Source of the DNA: Flavobacterium psychrophilum
GTDB taxonomy: Bacteria > Bacteroidota > Bacteroidia > Flavobacteriales > Flavobacteriaceae
Assembly: GCA_945878515.1 (NCBI GenBank)
Contig: CAMCTL010000036.1
Location: forward strand, 1-23,942
Direction of reading: 5' to 3'
Length of the DNA: 23,942 bases
Shown: in pieces, positions 8,406 to 16,893 of the stretch
Layout of the letters: every line of letters starts with the position of its first letter
Numbering within the stretch: the first letter of the stretch is position 1
Program-made: the position numbers and the translations under genes
Notes under the pieces: model-generated
Database searches by the model: none
The model's input: only the letters and a program-made list of their open reading frames with translations
Told to the model about the DNA's origin: nothing

Positions 8406-9164
8406 ATGTTAAATATGAAAGTAAAAACAATTTTGGTGTCACAGCCCGAGCCTAAAGTGGAAAATTCCCCTTACTTTGAACTTCAAAATAAGCATAAGAT
8501 AAAAGTTGACTTTAGACCTTTTATTCACGTTGAAGGAGTTAATGCTAAAGAAATCAGGCTTCAAAAAATTGACCTCAATCAATTTACAGCCATCATTTTG
8601 ACAAGTAAAAATGCAGTAGATCATTTTTTTAGAGTCGCAGACGAAATGCGCTACAAGGTCCCTGAAAGTTTAAAATATTTTTGTCAATCCGAAGCAATTG
8701 CATTCTATTTACAAAAGTATGTTGTCTATCGCAAACGTAAAATTTACGTTGGGCCTAAAGATTTCGCAGATTTGTCTCCACTTATAAAAAAATATAAGGA
8801 CGAAAAGTTTTTACTTCCCGCATCAGATCAACTAAATGCTGATGCTCCAATTACATTAAACAATCTGAAAGTTGATTGGACACAAGCTGTTTTTTATAAA
8901 ACAGTTGTAAGTGACTTGTCTGACCTAGCGGATGTCTATTATGATGTTTTAGCTTTTTTTAGCCCAACTGGAATTAAATCATTATTTAGCAACTTTCCTG
9001 ATTTTCAACAAAATGAAACAAGGATTGCTGTTTTTGGAAGCACAACTCAAAAAGCTGCTTTAGAAAAAGGTTTAAGAATAGACATTCTTGCTCCAACTCC
9101 AGAAACACCTTCAATGACCATGGCTTTAGAAAAATACATATCAGAGGCCAATAAAGGAAAATAA
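8406..9164 (+). CDS. hemD: Uroporphyrinogen-III synthase
   Basis: A 252-residue cytosolic enzyme that closes and inverts ring D of hydroxymethylbilane to give uroporphyrinogen III, the branch-point of haem and sirohaem synthesis. This diverged family is recognised by the first half with ILTSKNAVDHFF (about 63-74), the second half with FFSPTGIKSLF (about 181-191), then AVFGSTTQKAALEKG and the C-terminal PTPETPSMTMAL. A second ATG three codons in (8415) is an alternative start. It is co-transcribed with DUF4271 and ends before a strong terminator. Confidence 0.93.
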   Translation: MLNMKVKTILVSQPEPKVENSPYFELQNKHKIKVDFRPFIHVEGVNAKEIRLQKIDLNQFTAIILTSKNAVDHFFRVADEMRYKVPESLKYFCQSEAIAFYLQKYVVYRKRKIYVGPKDFADLSPLIKKYKDEKFLLPASDQLNADAPITLNNLKVDWTQAVFYKTVVSDLSDLADVYYDVLAFFSPTGIKSLFSNFPDFQQNETRIAVFGSTTQKAALEKGLRIDILAPTPETPSMTMALEKYISEANKGK

Positions 9165-9181
9165 AATTCAATAAATAACCA

Positions 9182-9226
9182 AAAAAAGCCAAAACATATT
9201 CAAATATTGAATATGTTTTGGCTTTT
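9182..9226. terminator. Strong bidirectional terminator between hemD and accC
   Basis: A perfect 21-bp inverted repeat (9182-9202 with 9206-9226) around a 3-base loop. The core is GCCAAAACATATTC, with A5 on the left and T5 on the right. It serves hemD (plus strand) and could also serve the converging accC transcript. Confidence 0.9.
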
Positions 9227-9424
9227 TAAGCATATTTTCATAATTGCTTTGCAAAAAAACTTTTTAAAAATTTGCTAAAGAAACATTCCATAAAATTCTA
9301 CTTTATTTTCTTAAACAAATAATGTTCGATTAAGAAAAATTAGAGTTGAATTTTTAATATTATTCCAATTTAAAACCAGTTTTAACGGATAATAAAATAA
9401 ATTTTTCTATTTGAAAAATCTATT

Positions 9425-10771
9425 TTAATCAGGGTCATTCATTATAAATGTATCCATAAATGCGGTCGTGTAATTCCCAGAAATATATCTTGGATCATCC
9501 ATCAATTGTCTGTGGAATGGAATAGTTGTTTTAATTCCTTCAATAACAAATTCATCCAAAGCCCTTCTCATCTTGCCAATAGCTTCTTCACGTGTTTGAG
9601 CCGTTGTGATTAGTTTGGCAATCATAGAGTCATAATTTGGAGGAATTGTATAGCCAGAATAAACGTGTGTGTCCAAACGAACACCGTGCCCTCCAGGCAT
9701 GTGAAGCGTAGTTATTTTTCCTGGCGATGGTCTGAAATCATTGTAAGGATCTTCGGCATTTATACGACATTCAATTGCATGAAGTTGTGGCAGATAGTTT
9801 TTGCCAGAAATTGGTACACCAGCAGCAACTAAAATTTGCTCACGGATCAAATCATAATCTATAACTTGTTCTGTAATAGGATGTTCTACTTGAATTCGAG
9901 TATTCATTTCCATGAAATAAAAATTTCGATGTTTATCAACCAAAAATTCTACCGTTCCAGCACCTTCATATTGAATATATTCTGCTGCTTTTACGGCCGC
10001 AGCTCCCATTTTTTTGCGCAATTCATCGGTCATAAATGGAGAAGGAGTTTCCTCAGTCAATTTTTGATGACGTCTTTGAACAGAGCAGTCTCTTTCCGAA
10101 AGATGGCAGGCTTTTCCGAATGAATCGCCAACAATTTGAATCTCTATATGTCTTGGTTCTTCGATAAGTTTCTCTAAATACATACCATCATTTCCGAAGG
10201 CTGCTGCTGATTCTTGCCGAGCACTTTCCCAAGCTTTTAACAACTCATCCGCTGCCCAAACTGCACGCATTCCTTTTCCTCCTCCGCCAGCTGTTGCTTT
10301 CAACATTACTGGATAACCCATTTCTTTTGCAAGTGATTGTGCTTGTTCGAACGATTCTAATAGCCCCTCAGAACCTGGGACACAAGGAACGCCAGCCGCT
10401 TTCATAGTAGCTTTTGCCGAAGCTTTATCGCCCATCCTATCAATCATTTCAGGCGAAGCACCTATGAATTTTACTTGATGTTCTTGACATATTTTAGAAA
10501 ATTTTGAGTTTTCAGAAAGAAATCCATATCCTGGATGTATTGCATCTGCATTTGTAATTTCTGCAGCGGCAATAATATTTGACATTTTAAGATAAGACAA
10601 ACTACTAGGAGGAGGACCAATACAAACGGCTTCGTCAGCAAACTTTACATGTAAACTATCTGCATCTGCGGTCGAGTATACGGCCACTGTTTTGATACCC
10701 ATTTCCTTACATGTTCTAATAATGCGAAGTGCAATTTCTCCTCTATTGGCTATAAGTATTTTTTTAAACAT
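9425..10771 (-). CDS. accC: Acetyl-CoA carboxylase, biotin carboxylase subunit
   Basis: A 448-residue ATP-grasp enzyme that carboxylates biotin on AccB using ATP and bicarbonate, the first half-reaction of malonyl-CoA synthesis. Visible motifs are the N-terminal [11 protein letters not shown], the ATP-grasp glycine loop [12 protein letters not shown] (158-169), [20 protein letters not shown] and the catalytic [11 protein letters not shown]. Length equals the stand-alone bacterial subunit, with no fused biotin carrier domain. It follows accB with an unusually long 133-base spacer that holds a GC-rich palindrome. Confidence 0.98.
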   Translation of the reverse strand: MFKKILIANRGEIALRIIRTCKEMGIKTVAVYSTADADSLHVKFADEAVCIGPPPSSLSYLKMSNIIAAAEITNADAIHPGYGFLSENSKFSKICQEHQVKFIGASPEMIDRMGDKASAKATMKAAGVPCVPGSEGLLESFEQAQSLAKEMGYPVMLKATAGGGGKGMRAVWAADELLKAWESARQESAAAFGNDGMYLEKLIEEPRHIEIQIVGDSFGKACHLSERDCSVQRRHQKLTEETPSPFMTDELRKKMGAAAVKAAEYIQYEGAGTVEFLVDKHRNFYFMEMNTRIQVEHPITEQVIDYDLIREQILVAAGVPISGKNYLPQLHAIECRINAEDPYNDFRPSPGKITTLHMPGGHGVRLDTHVYSGYTIPPNYDSMIAKLITTAQTREEAIGKMRRALDEFVIEGIKTTIPFHRQLMDDPRYISGNYTTAFMDTFIMNDPD

Positions 10772-10848
10772 CTTTTAAAAGTTAGAAGTTAGAAGTTAAA
10801 ATTCAAGAATGCAATTGATTTGAATCAAAATGTAGATTAAGGTTCAAA

Positions 10849-10896
10849 TCTGCAATCTAAAACCTGCCTGCCGGCAGACAGGTCTGCAATCTAAAA
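10849..10896. repeat. GC-rich palindrome flanked by a 14-bp direct repeat in the accB-accC spacer
   Basis: Two exact copies of TCTGCAATCTAAAA (10849-10862 and 10883-10896) flank a 20-base near-perfect palindrome at 10863-10882 (CCTGCCTGCC and its complement, one mismatch). The palindrome is far more GC-rich than its surroundings. In the accB-accC mRNA it would form a stable hairpin that might slow RNases or polymerase. I recall similar CCTGCCTGCCGGCAGG palindromes scattered in flavobacterial genomes but could not check. Confidence 0.8.
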
Positions 10897-10904
10897 TCTT
10901 AAAT

Positions 10905-11384
10905 TTAGGACGGATCTACTAAAAACAAGGGTTGATCATATTCTACAGGTGACATATCGTCCACTAAAATTTTAACGATTTTTCCAGAAACTTCTGATTC
11001 AATCTCGTTGAATAATTTCATAGCTTCGATCACACACAATACATTTCCTTTTGCAACTTTACTGCCGACTTCAACAAATAAAGGTTTATCTGGTGATGGT
11101 TTTCTGTAGAAAGTACCAATCATAGGAGATTTAATAGTGATATAATTAGCATTTTCCGCTACAGGAGCTGGAGTTGCAACTGGTGGAGCTGGTGAAATTT
11201 GTTGAGGAACGACCGCTGGTTGAAGCGCTGGTTGAACAGGCATTTGTACATAAGTGGCTTCGGATACATTTCCTTCTAACGTAGTTCTAATGGTGATTTT
11301 TACATCATCCATCTCTAATTTAACTTCGGCAACCCCTGAATTTGCTACAAATTTGATTAGATTTTGAATTTCTTTTAAATCCAT
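10905..11384 (-). CDS. accB: Acetyl-CoA carboxylase, biotin carboxyl carrier protein
   Basis: A 159-residue carrier protein of acetyl-CoA carboxylase. The N-terminal 40 residues (MDLKEIQNLIKFVANSGVAE) form the usual short helical domain. Residues 47-78 are an Ala/Pro/Val-rich flexible linker. The C-terminal biotinyl domain carries EAMKLFNEIE, with Lys123 as the biotinylation site. It lies 23 bases after fabH and upstream of accC, forming a fatty-acid initiation operon. Confidence 0.97.
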   Translation of the reverse strand: MDLKEIQNLIKFVANSGVAEVKLEMDDVKITIRTTLEGNVSEATYVQMPVQPALQPAVVPQQISPAPPVATPAPVAENANYITIKSPMIGTFYRKPSPDKPLFVEVGSKVAKGNVLCVIEAMKLFNEIESEVSGKIVKILVDDMSPVEYDQPLFLVDPS

Positions 11385-11407
11385 AATTACTTGTTTTTAA
11401 TTTAATT

Positions 11408-12406
11408 TTAATTTTTGTCGTAAGCCCATTTGAGATAAATAGATCCCCAAGAAAACCCTCCACCAAAAGCGGCAAATATAATGGTATCTCCTTTTTTAAA
11501 TAAATGTTCAAAATCACTAAGAACCAAAGGAAGAGTTGCCGAAGTTGTGTTTCCGTATCTTTCTATGTTCATTAATACTTTTGAATCTTCTAAATTCATT
11601 CTATTGGCAGTCGCATCAACGATTCTTTTATTTGCTTGATGAGGAACCAACCACGCAATGTCATCGTGAACCAAATTATTCCTTTTCATTATCATCTCAC
11701 AAGCATCTGCCATATAAGTTACTGCATATTTAAAAACTGATTTTCCGTCTTGCATAATATTATGCAAATTATCAACTACTGTTTGTTCTGAAGCAGGCAA
11801 AAGTGAACCTCCAGCTGTCATTTTTAGAAAATCTCTTCCGTCTCCGTCAGTTCTAAGGTATTCGTCTTGTAAGCCCAGTCCTTCGAAGTTTGGTTCGAAT
11901 AAAACGGCTCCAGCTCCATCGCCAAAAATAATACAGGTTGTTCGATCTGTGTAATCAACAATAGAAGACATTTTATCGGCTCCTATTAACAATACTTTTT
12001 TATATCTACCTGACTCTATGTAAGCTGCTGCTGTTGACATTCCAAACAAAAAACTAGAACAAGCGGATTGTAAGTCATAAGAAAAAGCGTTTGTAGCTCC
12101 AATTTCGGTGGCAACATAAGCTCCCGTGGAAGCAACTGGCATATCTGCTGTTGCGGTTGCCAAGAGTATTAAATCTATTTCTAAAGGGTCAATATTTGCT
12201 TTTTTTATTAAGTCAAGTGCTGCATTTATAGCTAAAAAAGAAGTTCCTTTAGTATCATCTTTTAAAATTCGTCTTTCCTTAATTCCAGTTCGTGATGTTA
12301 TCCACTCGTCGTTTGTGTCGACTAAAGTTTCCAGAATCTTATTTGTAAGCACGTAGTCTGGAACATAAGCTCCAACAGCAGTGATTGCGGCTGTGATTTT
12401 ATTCAT
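11408..12406 (-). CDS. fabH: 3-oxoacyl-ACP synthase III (KAS III)
   Basis: A 332-residue condensing enzyme that joins acetyl-CoA, or a branched acyl-CoA, to malonyl-ACP to start fatty-acid synthesis. The catalytic triad is complete: Cys116 (DLQSACSSF), His256 (VPHQANKRI) and Asn286 (YGNTTSA). The C-terminal GGGFSWGSIYLKW is typical of FabH. In Flavobacterium this enzyme probably primes iso-branched chains; that is family knowledge and cannot be seen here. It leads the fabH-accB-accC unit and is separated from rpmF by a terminator. Confidence 0.97.
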   Translation of the reverse strand: MNKITAAITAVGAYVPDYVLTNKILETLVDTNDEWITSRTGIKERRILKDDTKGTSFLAINAALDLIKKANIDPLEIDLILLATATADMPVASTGAYVATEIGATNAFSYDLQSACSSFLFGMSTAAAYIESGRYKKVLLIGADKMSSIVDYTDRTTCIIFGDGAGAVLFEPNFEGLGLQDEYLRTDGDGRDFLKMTAGGSLLPASEQTVVDNLHNIMQDGKSVFKYAVTYMADACEMIMKRNNLVHDDIAWLVPHQANKRIVDATANRMNLEDSKVLMNIERYGNTTSATLPLVLSDFEHLFKKGDTIIFAAFGGGFSWGSIYLKWAYDKN

Positions 12407-12530
12407 TCTATTCTGTTATTTCTAGCAAAATGTTGCCGATTGAAAAATTTCTAAAGGAGTCGAAAAATACAAAATTTTTTCTAATCCTTATCGTTTTAAT
12501 AATTCTTATTTAATGAAAATTATAAACAAC

Positions 12531-12556
12531 AAAAAAACTCTCACATAGTGAGAGTT
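12531..12556 (-). terminator. Intrinsic terminator after rpmF
   Basis: On the minus strand a 9-bp stem (12548-12556 with 12536-12544) around a 3-base loop is followed by a T-run. It ends the DUF177-rpmF transcript about 24 bases past the rpmF stop and insulates fabH. Confidence 0.85.
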
Positions 12557-12579
12557 CAAATATCATTTAGAAAAATGTA

Positions 12580-12774
12580 TTAAGCAACAGCTACAGATTT
12601 ATCTATAACAACTTGCCCTCTGTAATACATTTTACCTTCATGCCAATAGGCTCTGTGGTATAAATGTGCTTCTCCAGTAATTGGACAAGTAGCGATTTGT
12701 GCTACAGTAGCTTTGTAATGTGTTCTTCTCTTATCTCTTCTTGTTTTCGAGATTTTTCTTTTAGGATGTGCCAT
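12580..12774 (-). CDS. rpmF: Large-subunit ribosomal protein bL32
   Basis: A 64-residue basic ribosomal protein. The N-terminus [19 protein letters not shown] and the [18 protein letters not shown] segment are characteristic of Bacteroidota bL32. Only one cysteine remains, so this is the zinc-free (C-) form and lacks the four-cysteine ribbon. It follows the DUF177 gene by nine bases, the common pairing across bacteria. Confidence 0.97.
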   Translation of the reverse strand: MAHPKRKISKTRRDKRRTHYKATVAQIATCPITGEAHLYHRAYWHEGKMYYRGQVVIDKSVAVA

Positions 12775-12783
12775 TTTACTATA

Positions 12784-13335
12784 TTATTTATCCGTTAATA
12801 GTTGCTTTAATTTGTCCCACCGCGGGTCAATATTTTCTTCTTGTTGTTCTTTTTTATGCTCTTTTTTCAGTTCTTTAATGGTCAATTCCTTGAGTTTTGT
12901 CAGAGCTTGAGTGTTTAAACTTCCGTCTTTTATTCCTGGGTGAATTCGTCTTAGAGGAACTGAAAGCACAACCATCTCATATATATATTGTGCAATATCT
13001 ACTTGAAATTCTCCATGTGGCAAAATAAGTAACTCTTCGTTGTCGTTATTAAAAGCATCTCCAAAACGCACAATTAATTTCATTTTGCCTTTTATTGGCA
13101 AATCAAATTCTTCGTTTGTCATATCGCAAGGTACATTTACTGTTCCTTTATGCTTGAAAGCCAACTCTATTAGTGTACTTTTCTTCTCTAAAACTACATT
13201 TACTTTGATATCTGAATTATTAAATTCATGATAATCAAAGATTTCAAAGAACGCATTACTTATTTGATATTCAAAATGATGTTTCCCTAGCTTTAATCCT
13301 ATAAATGGAATTAAAAATTCTTTAGTCTTGTTCAT
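12784..13335 (-). CDS. DUF177 (YceD-like) protein
   Basis: I place the start at the ATG at 13335, giving 183 residues that begin MNKTKEFLIPFIGLKLGKH. A longer reading from 13371 would add 12 residues but would overlap the TATCTTTG promoter box at 13369-13376, and the family begins at KEFLIPF. The C-terminus NIDPRWDKLKQLL is the typical DUF177 ending. Homologues upstream of rpmF are linked to 23S rRNA accumulation and large-subunit assembly (E. coli YceD); the role here is inferred from family and position. It shares a transcript with rpmF. Confidence 0.9.
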   Translation of the reverse strand: MNKTKEFLIPFIGLKLGKHHFEYQISNAFFEIFDYHEFNNSDIKVNVVLEKKSTLIELAFKHKGTVNVPCDMTNEEFDLPIKGKMKLIVRFGDAFNNDNEELLILPHGEFQVDIAQYIYEMVVLSVPLRRIHPGIKDGSLNTQALTKLKELTIKELKKEHKKEQQEENIDPRWDKLKQLLTDK

Positions 13336-13368
13336 TTCAATAACAATTTGCCCTAAACTTCGGGAGTG

Positions 13369-13376
13369 CAAAGATA
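13369..13376 (-). promoter_or_regulatory. -7 box of DUF177-rpmF
   Basis: TATCTTTG on the minus strand matches TAnnTTTG exactly, 33 bases before the chosen ATG. No clear TTG is seen at the ideal distance. The position argues for the downstream start of the DUF177 gene. Confidence 0.55.
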
Positions 13377-13425
13377 TAAAATTATTGGAAATCTAATAAT
13401 CTTATTTGTCTTTTTTTGTATATAT

Positions 13426-14469
13426 CTATTTTTCTTTTGTTTTTAGCGGTTTTTGGCTGATTTCTGCATGTTGAATTCTGGAATTATAAATGTCAATAGC
13501 CAAATAAACAGCTTCTTTGAACGAATTAAAATCTGCTATTCCCTTTCCAGCGATGTCATAAGCTGTGCCATGATCGGGAGATGTTCTAATTTTACTTAAG
13601 CCTGCAGTATAATTTACGCCATTGCCAAACGACAATGTTTTGAATGGGATTAATCCTTGATCGTGGTAAGTCGCAATAACAGCGTCGTATTTATCATACT
13701 GATTACTTCCAAAAAACCCATCAGCGGCAAAAGGTCCAAAAACTAAAGTTCCCTTTTCAAATAATTTTTTTAATACTGGTTTTAATATTGCATCGTCTTC
13801 TTTTCCAATAACTCCACCATCACCACAATGTGGATTCAATCCCAACACGGCTATTTTTGGCTTGTTTATACTGAAATCTTGAATAATCGTTTGCTTTACT
13901 GTTTCTATTTTTTTGATAATCAATTCTTCGGTAAGATGAGATGCAACTTGGTTCAAAGGAATATGATCTGTTAGTAATCCTACTCTCAAATTGTCTTGAA
14001 CCATTAGCATTAATGCATTACCATCTAGCTCTTGGTCTAAATAATCGGTGTGTCCCGGGAATTTAAAGTCGTCTGCTTGAATATTGTACTTGTTTATTGG
14101 CGCCGTGACCAAAACATCTATATTACCTTCTTTCAAAGCTTTTGTGGCCGCAACAAATGATTTAATTGCATATTTTCCGGCTTTTCCGTCATTTACTCCA
14201 AAATTAATTTCAAGATTTTCTTGCCAAACATTCAAAACATTGATTTTCCCCAAAACTATTTGGTCTAGTCTATCAATACCTTGAAGCATCGCTGATAATT
14301 CGAAGCTTTTTTTTGCGAACGATAGCATTTTTACATTTGCAAAAATTACTGGCGTACATAATTCCAACATTCGAGAATCTTCGAATGTTTTTAAAATAAC
14401 TTCGCTTCCAATACCGTTTAAATCTCCAATTGAAATTCCGACGATTATATTTTCTGCTTTTTTTATCAT
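13426..14469 (-). CDS. pdxA: 4-hydroxythreonine-4-phosphate dehydrogenase
   Basis: A 347-residue enzyme of the DXP-dependent pyridoxal-phosphate pathway. It oxidises 4-phosphohydroxy-L-threonine with NAD(P). The three metal-binding histidines are in place at His169 (LLTDHIP), His214 (LNPHCGDGG) and His269 (ATYHDQG). GHTDYL (139-144) and the SPDHGTAYDIAGKG stretch (297-310) are also typical. Length fits the family. It diverges from ribE with a 56-base gap that has a TAnnTTTG box in each direction. Confidence 0.97.
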   Translation of the reverse strand: MIKKAENIIVGISIGDLNGIGSEVILKTFEDSRMLELCTPVIFANVKMLSFAKKSFELSAMLQGIDRLDQIVLGKINVLNVWQENLEINFGVNDGKAGKYAIKSFVAATKALKEGNIDVLVTAPINKYNIQADDFKFPGHTDYLDQELDGNALMLMVQDNLRVGLLTDHIPLNQVASHLTEELIIKKIETVKQTIIQDFSINKPKIAVLGLNPHCGDGGVIGKEDDAILKPVLKKLFEKGTLVFGPFAADGFFGSNQYDKYDAVIATYHDQGLIPFKTLSFGNGVNYTAGLSKIRTSPDHGTAYDIAGKGIADFNSFKEAVYLAIDIYNSRIQHAEISQKPLKTKEK

Positions 14470-14489
14470 GACATCACGTTATTTATTGC

Positions 14490-14510
14490 TAATTTTGAAG
14501 TGCAAATTTA
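14490..14510. promoter_or_regulatory. Paired -7 boxes between pdxA and ribE
   Basis: TAATTTTG on the plus strand (14490-14497) could serve ribE. TAAATTTG on the minus strand (14503-14510) could serve pdxA. They lie almost on top of each other, so the two divergent genes may compete. No clear TTG partner is seen for either. No FMN riboswitch fits in this short gap. Confidence 0.4.
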
Positions 14511-14525
14511 GTAAAAAAATAAGAA

Positions 14526-15113
14526 ATGTTTACAGGAATAATAGAATCACTTGGTACAGTACACGAAATAAACAAAGATCAGGACAACGTTCAGATTACA
14601 ATTGAATCCCAAATTACACAGGAACTTAAGATTGACCAAAGCGTAGCCCACAATGGAATTTGTATGACGGTAGTTTCTATTGACAACAATCTTTACACGG
14701 TAACCGCAATAAGCGAAACCATAAAAAAAACAAATTTATCCGATTTAAAGGTTGGAGATATCGTCAATCTGGAAAGAGCGATGAGACTTGGGGATCGGCT
14801 TGATGGCCACATTGTACAGGGACATGTAGATCAAACGGCTACTTGTATTTTTGCCAACGAGACTAGTGGAAGTTGGGGCTATACTTTTCAATATGATGAA
14901 ACTATTGGTAACATAACTATCGAAAAAGGTTCAATTACTGTAAATGGCGTGAGCTTGACGGTTGTGAATTCAAGAAAAAATGAATTTAGTGTTGCCATTA
15001 TTCCTTATACTTTTGAAAACACTAACTTTAAATCCTTTGAAATTGGTACAAAAGTAAATCTTGAATTTGACCTAATTGGAAAATATATTTCGAAACTTTA
15101 CAATAATAAATAA
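14526..15113 (+). CDS. ribE: Riboflavin synthase, alpha subunit
   Basis: A 195-residue enzyme that dismutates two 6,7-dimethyl-8-ribityllumazine molecules to riboflavin. It has the expected tandem lumazine-binding repeats: residues 1 to about 95 begin MFTGIIESLG, and the second repeat begins at the GHIVQGHVDQ segment (about 97-106). Both repeats carry a paired NGICMTV / NGVSLTV strand. Length is typical. It is monocistronic, ending before a bidirectional terminator. Confidence 0.97.
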   Translation: MFTGIIESLGTVHEINKDQDNVQITIESQITQELKIDQSVAHNGICMTVVSIDNNLYTVTAISETIKKTNLSDLKVGDIVNLERAMRLGDRLDGHIVQGHVDQTATCIFANETSGSWGYTFQYDETIGNITIEKGSITVNGVSLTVVNSRKNEFSVAIIPYTFENTNFKSFEIGTKVNLEFDLIGKYISKLYNNK

Positions 15114-15128
15114 AGCTGGAATTACTAA

Positions 15129-15168
15129 AAAAACAAAAACTCCAATTTAAATTGAAGTTTTTGTTTTT
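15129..15168. terminator. Bidirectional terminator between ribE and the proline-rich small gene
   Basis: A 20-bp inverted repeat with one mismatch (15129-15148 with 15149-15168), core ACAAAAACT/AGTTTTTGT. There are A-runs on the left and T-runs on the right. The stop codon of the minus-strand gene (15147-15149) sits at the centre of the hairpin, so the terminator overlaps its 3' coding end. Confidence 0.8.
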
Positions 15169-15368
15169 AAGTTATGCTTGTAAATCATATATAATCCTAA
15201 AATTAATGCAAGAATCAATATCGAAAAAACATCTTCATTAATCGGCACACCTGGCGGTGGAGGTGGTGTTTTATGTGTAGGTGCAGGTGGTCCTGATTTT
15301 GCAAAAGCAATAGAAACACCTAAAAGGTGCATCAATGTTATATAAAAGCAGTTTGAAATATTTTTCAT
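15147..15368 (-). CDS. Small proline-rich membrane protein
   Basis: A 73-residue protein. Residues 1-24 form a signal peptide ending in AFA. Residues 25-43 are a Pro-rich segment with a run of five prolines (GPPAPTHKTPPPPPG). Residues 47-65 are a transmembrane segment (VFSILILALILGLYMIY), ending in a short Lys-rich tail. Similar short signal-PPPPPG-TM proteins are common in Flavobacterium genomes, as I recall, and have no known function. It overlaps its own terminator at the 3' end. Confidence 0.7.
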   Translation of the reverse strand: MKNISNCFYITLMHLLGVSIAFAKSGPPAPTHKTPPPPPGVPINEDVFSILILALILGLYMIYKHNLKTKTSI

Positions 15369-16640
15369 ATTTGTTTTAAAAAATTAATTTAAAGAAAAGA
15401 TTATCCTTGAACTGATCTATTTCCTTGATTTAAAAACAATGTTGGCAAAGTTATTTTTATTTGATAAAAAACAAGTTTTTTTTATAAAAACTTTCTGTTA
15501 ATTATCTTTATCTAATACACAATTTCTTATTTTAATATTTTTTCAAAATTAATTTGTAATTAAAATTTAGGTTTCTAGACTATTTAACTGTTTTCTTTGT
15601 CTTCCAAAATGGTTACAAAAATAGCAAAAAAACATAAATTGAATTATGTCAAATCAACCAATTACGGGGGGTAAATCAACCAAAAAAAATCCTGAGCATG
15701 ATTTTAAGTTGTTTCGGGTCAATAATAGCACGAATATTATAATTGGATTATTTTATCAATTGGGCGTTGGCGTAGAAAAGGATTTGGCTACTAATTTATG
15801 GTACACACAGCAACAGCTTCATATTTTACACTGAAGTATATATTCAATTTATCAAAAGCGGGCAATGTATTATTAATTAATTGTTGGTTATTTGTAAATG
15901 ATATTTCTCCTTTCATTTTTTGCAACATTTTATAAGCTTCACCTTTTTTAGATTATTAAACAAATCCGATTAAACTTGCGGCTAAAAAGCTACGAAAATT
16001 AATTTTTCATTCTTGATACAGTTTTAATTTATTTGATAGTGTAAAAATATACTTGTGTAAAGTAAGACAGTAATCTAAAAAGTCTCATTTACATTGTCAA
16101 ATTGTTTCAATCCAACACCATTTGGAATGTTCTTTTAATTTCAAATAGTTTAACCTATTAATGTGGTCACGGAAATAAAAAAATGACATTTAAAATAAAG
16201 CGTATTATAGAAATTTATTGTGGGGTTTTTTGTGATAATTTCGTAATGCTTGCGATTACTAGATTATCGAATAATTTTTCTAAAAAAGGCGTCAATTAAG
16301 CTTGCAAACAAATAATGTTTTGTTTCAAATCAAAAATGACAAATAAGAACTTTGCATAATCGTTCAACTGCACAATGCAATTCGGAATTCTTTACTTGCA
16401 CAACTCCATAGCTTTTTATCCAAAAATGTACTTTGCTTAGGCATTTACAGTAAAATCCAATCTTAATTTTTCTTCTTTAAAATGAATTACATAAGGTTCT
16501 TCACTCCAAAAATTCGTCCAATAATTGAATAAATTGATCGACTTTTTTAAAAATATAAGGCTTTTAATCAAACTTTGGGTAATTGCAAAAATCAAAACCA
16601 GTGCAGTTAAAAAATAAAATGATTCAAGAAAATCATAAAA
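15369..16640. other. Long AT-rich stretch with almost no coding signal
   Basis: About 1.27 kb between the proline-rich gene and the integrated element. Apart from a 62-codon frame at 15646-15834, stops occur in all frames every few dozen codons. The frame ending at 16437 on the minus strand has no usable start outside the terminator and att site. I see no rRNA, tRNA or CRISPR. The stretch reads like decayed coding DNA downstream of a tRNA gene that has served as an insertion site. Confidence 0.5.
15646..15834 (+). pseudogene. Possible remnant of a Sel1-like repeat protein
   Basis: A 62-codon frame whose second half (FYQLGVGVEKDLATNLWYTQ) resembles one Sel1/TPR-like unit (G-x-G-V-x-K-D, A, W/Y-Y). 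After WYTQ the similarity shifts to another frame (ATASYF), as expected from a frameshift in a decaying gene. The first half is not recognisable. It could also be chance, since it is short and isolated. Confidence 0.25.
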
Positions 16641-16675
16641 AAAAGCCTCGTAAATTATTGATTTACAAGGCTTTT
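16641..16675 (-). terminator. Stranded original terminator of the tRNA gene
   Basis: A 15-bp stem (16641-16655 with 16661-16675) around a 5-base loop, with T-runs on both sides. One position pairs as G-U only in the minus-strand RNA and as a C-A mismatch in the plus-strand RNA, so the hairpin is made for minus-strand transcription. It lies directly beyond the left att repeat, where the tRNA terminator would have been before integration. Confidence 0.75.
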
Positions 16676-16686
16676 TAAGTTTTATT

Positions 16687-16700
16687 TGTGGTCCCACTTG
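16687..16700. repeat. Left attachment-site core
   Basis: TGTGGTCCCACTTG, identical to 23563-23576. Flanking bases differ on both sides. It lies between the stranded tRNA terminator and the integrase promoter region, so it is the chromosomal end away from the tRNA. Confidence 0.88.
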
Positions 16701-16772
16701 AACTACTAAAAACGTAAACTACAATTTTATAAACGTTTGATTTCATTACAAAAGTAGTAATAAATTCAATGA

Positions 16773-16861
16773 TTACAATACTTTACAGATTAATAAAGAT
16801 GTATTGTAAATTGAAGTAAATTGCAATAAACACGCTTTTACCGTACAACTATCGTACAAAT
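16773..16861. repeat. Candidate recombinase/excisionase binding region
   Basis: Two kinds of repeat lie between the left att core and the integrase gene. The first is an inverted pair, TTACAATAC (16773-16781) and GTATTGTAA (16801-16809). The second is a direct pair of CGTACAA (16842-16848 and 16853-16859). The second of these extends to ATCGTACAAAT (16851-16861), which recurs exactly near the right end at 23497-23507. Arm-type sites of tyrosine recombinases often look like this. The function is inferred. Confidence 0.45.
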
Positions 16862-16865
16862 TGAT

Positions 16866-16873
16866 TATATTTG
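16866..16873 (+). promoter_or_regulatory. -7 box of the integrase gene
   Basis: TATATTTG matches TAnnTTTG, 20 bases before the chosen ATG. It lies immediately downstream of the CGTACAA direct repeats, so integrase binding there could repress its own promoter. Confidence 0.5.
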
Positions 16874-16893
16874 TAGTGCAAATATCAAACACT

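Noticed and set aside
11320..11517. Minus-strand frame bridging fabH and accB
   Set aside because: Shadow of the two real genes in another frame.
14470..14525. FMN riboswitch before ribE
   Set aside because: The gap is 56 bases, too short for the RFN aptamer, and no conserved RFN segments are seen.
16437..16697. Minus-strand frame of 86 codons with a hydrophobic middle
   Set aside because: Its start codon lies in the att core and it reads through the stranded tRNA terminator, so it could not be a native gene. No family similarity seen.
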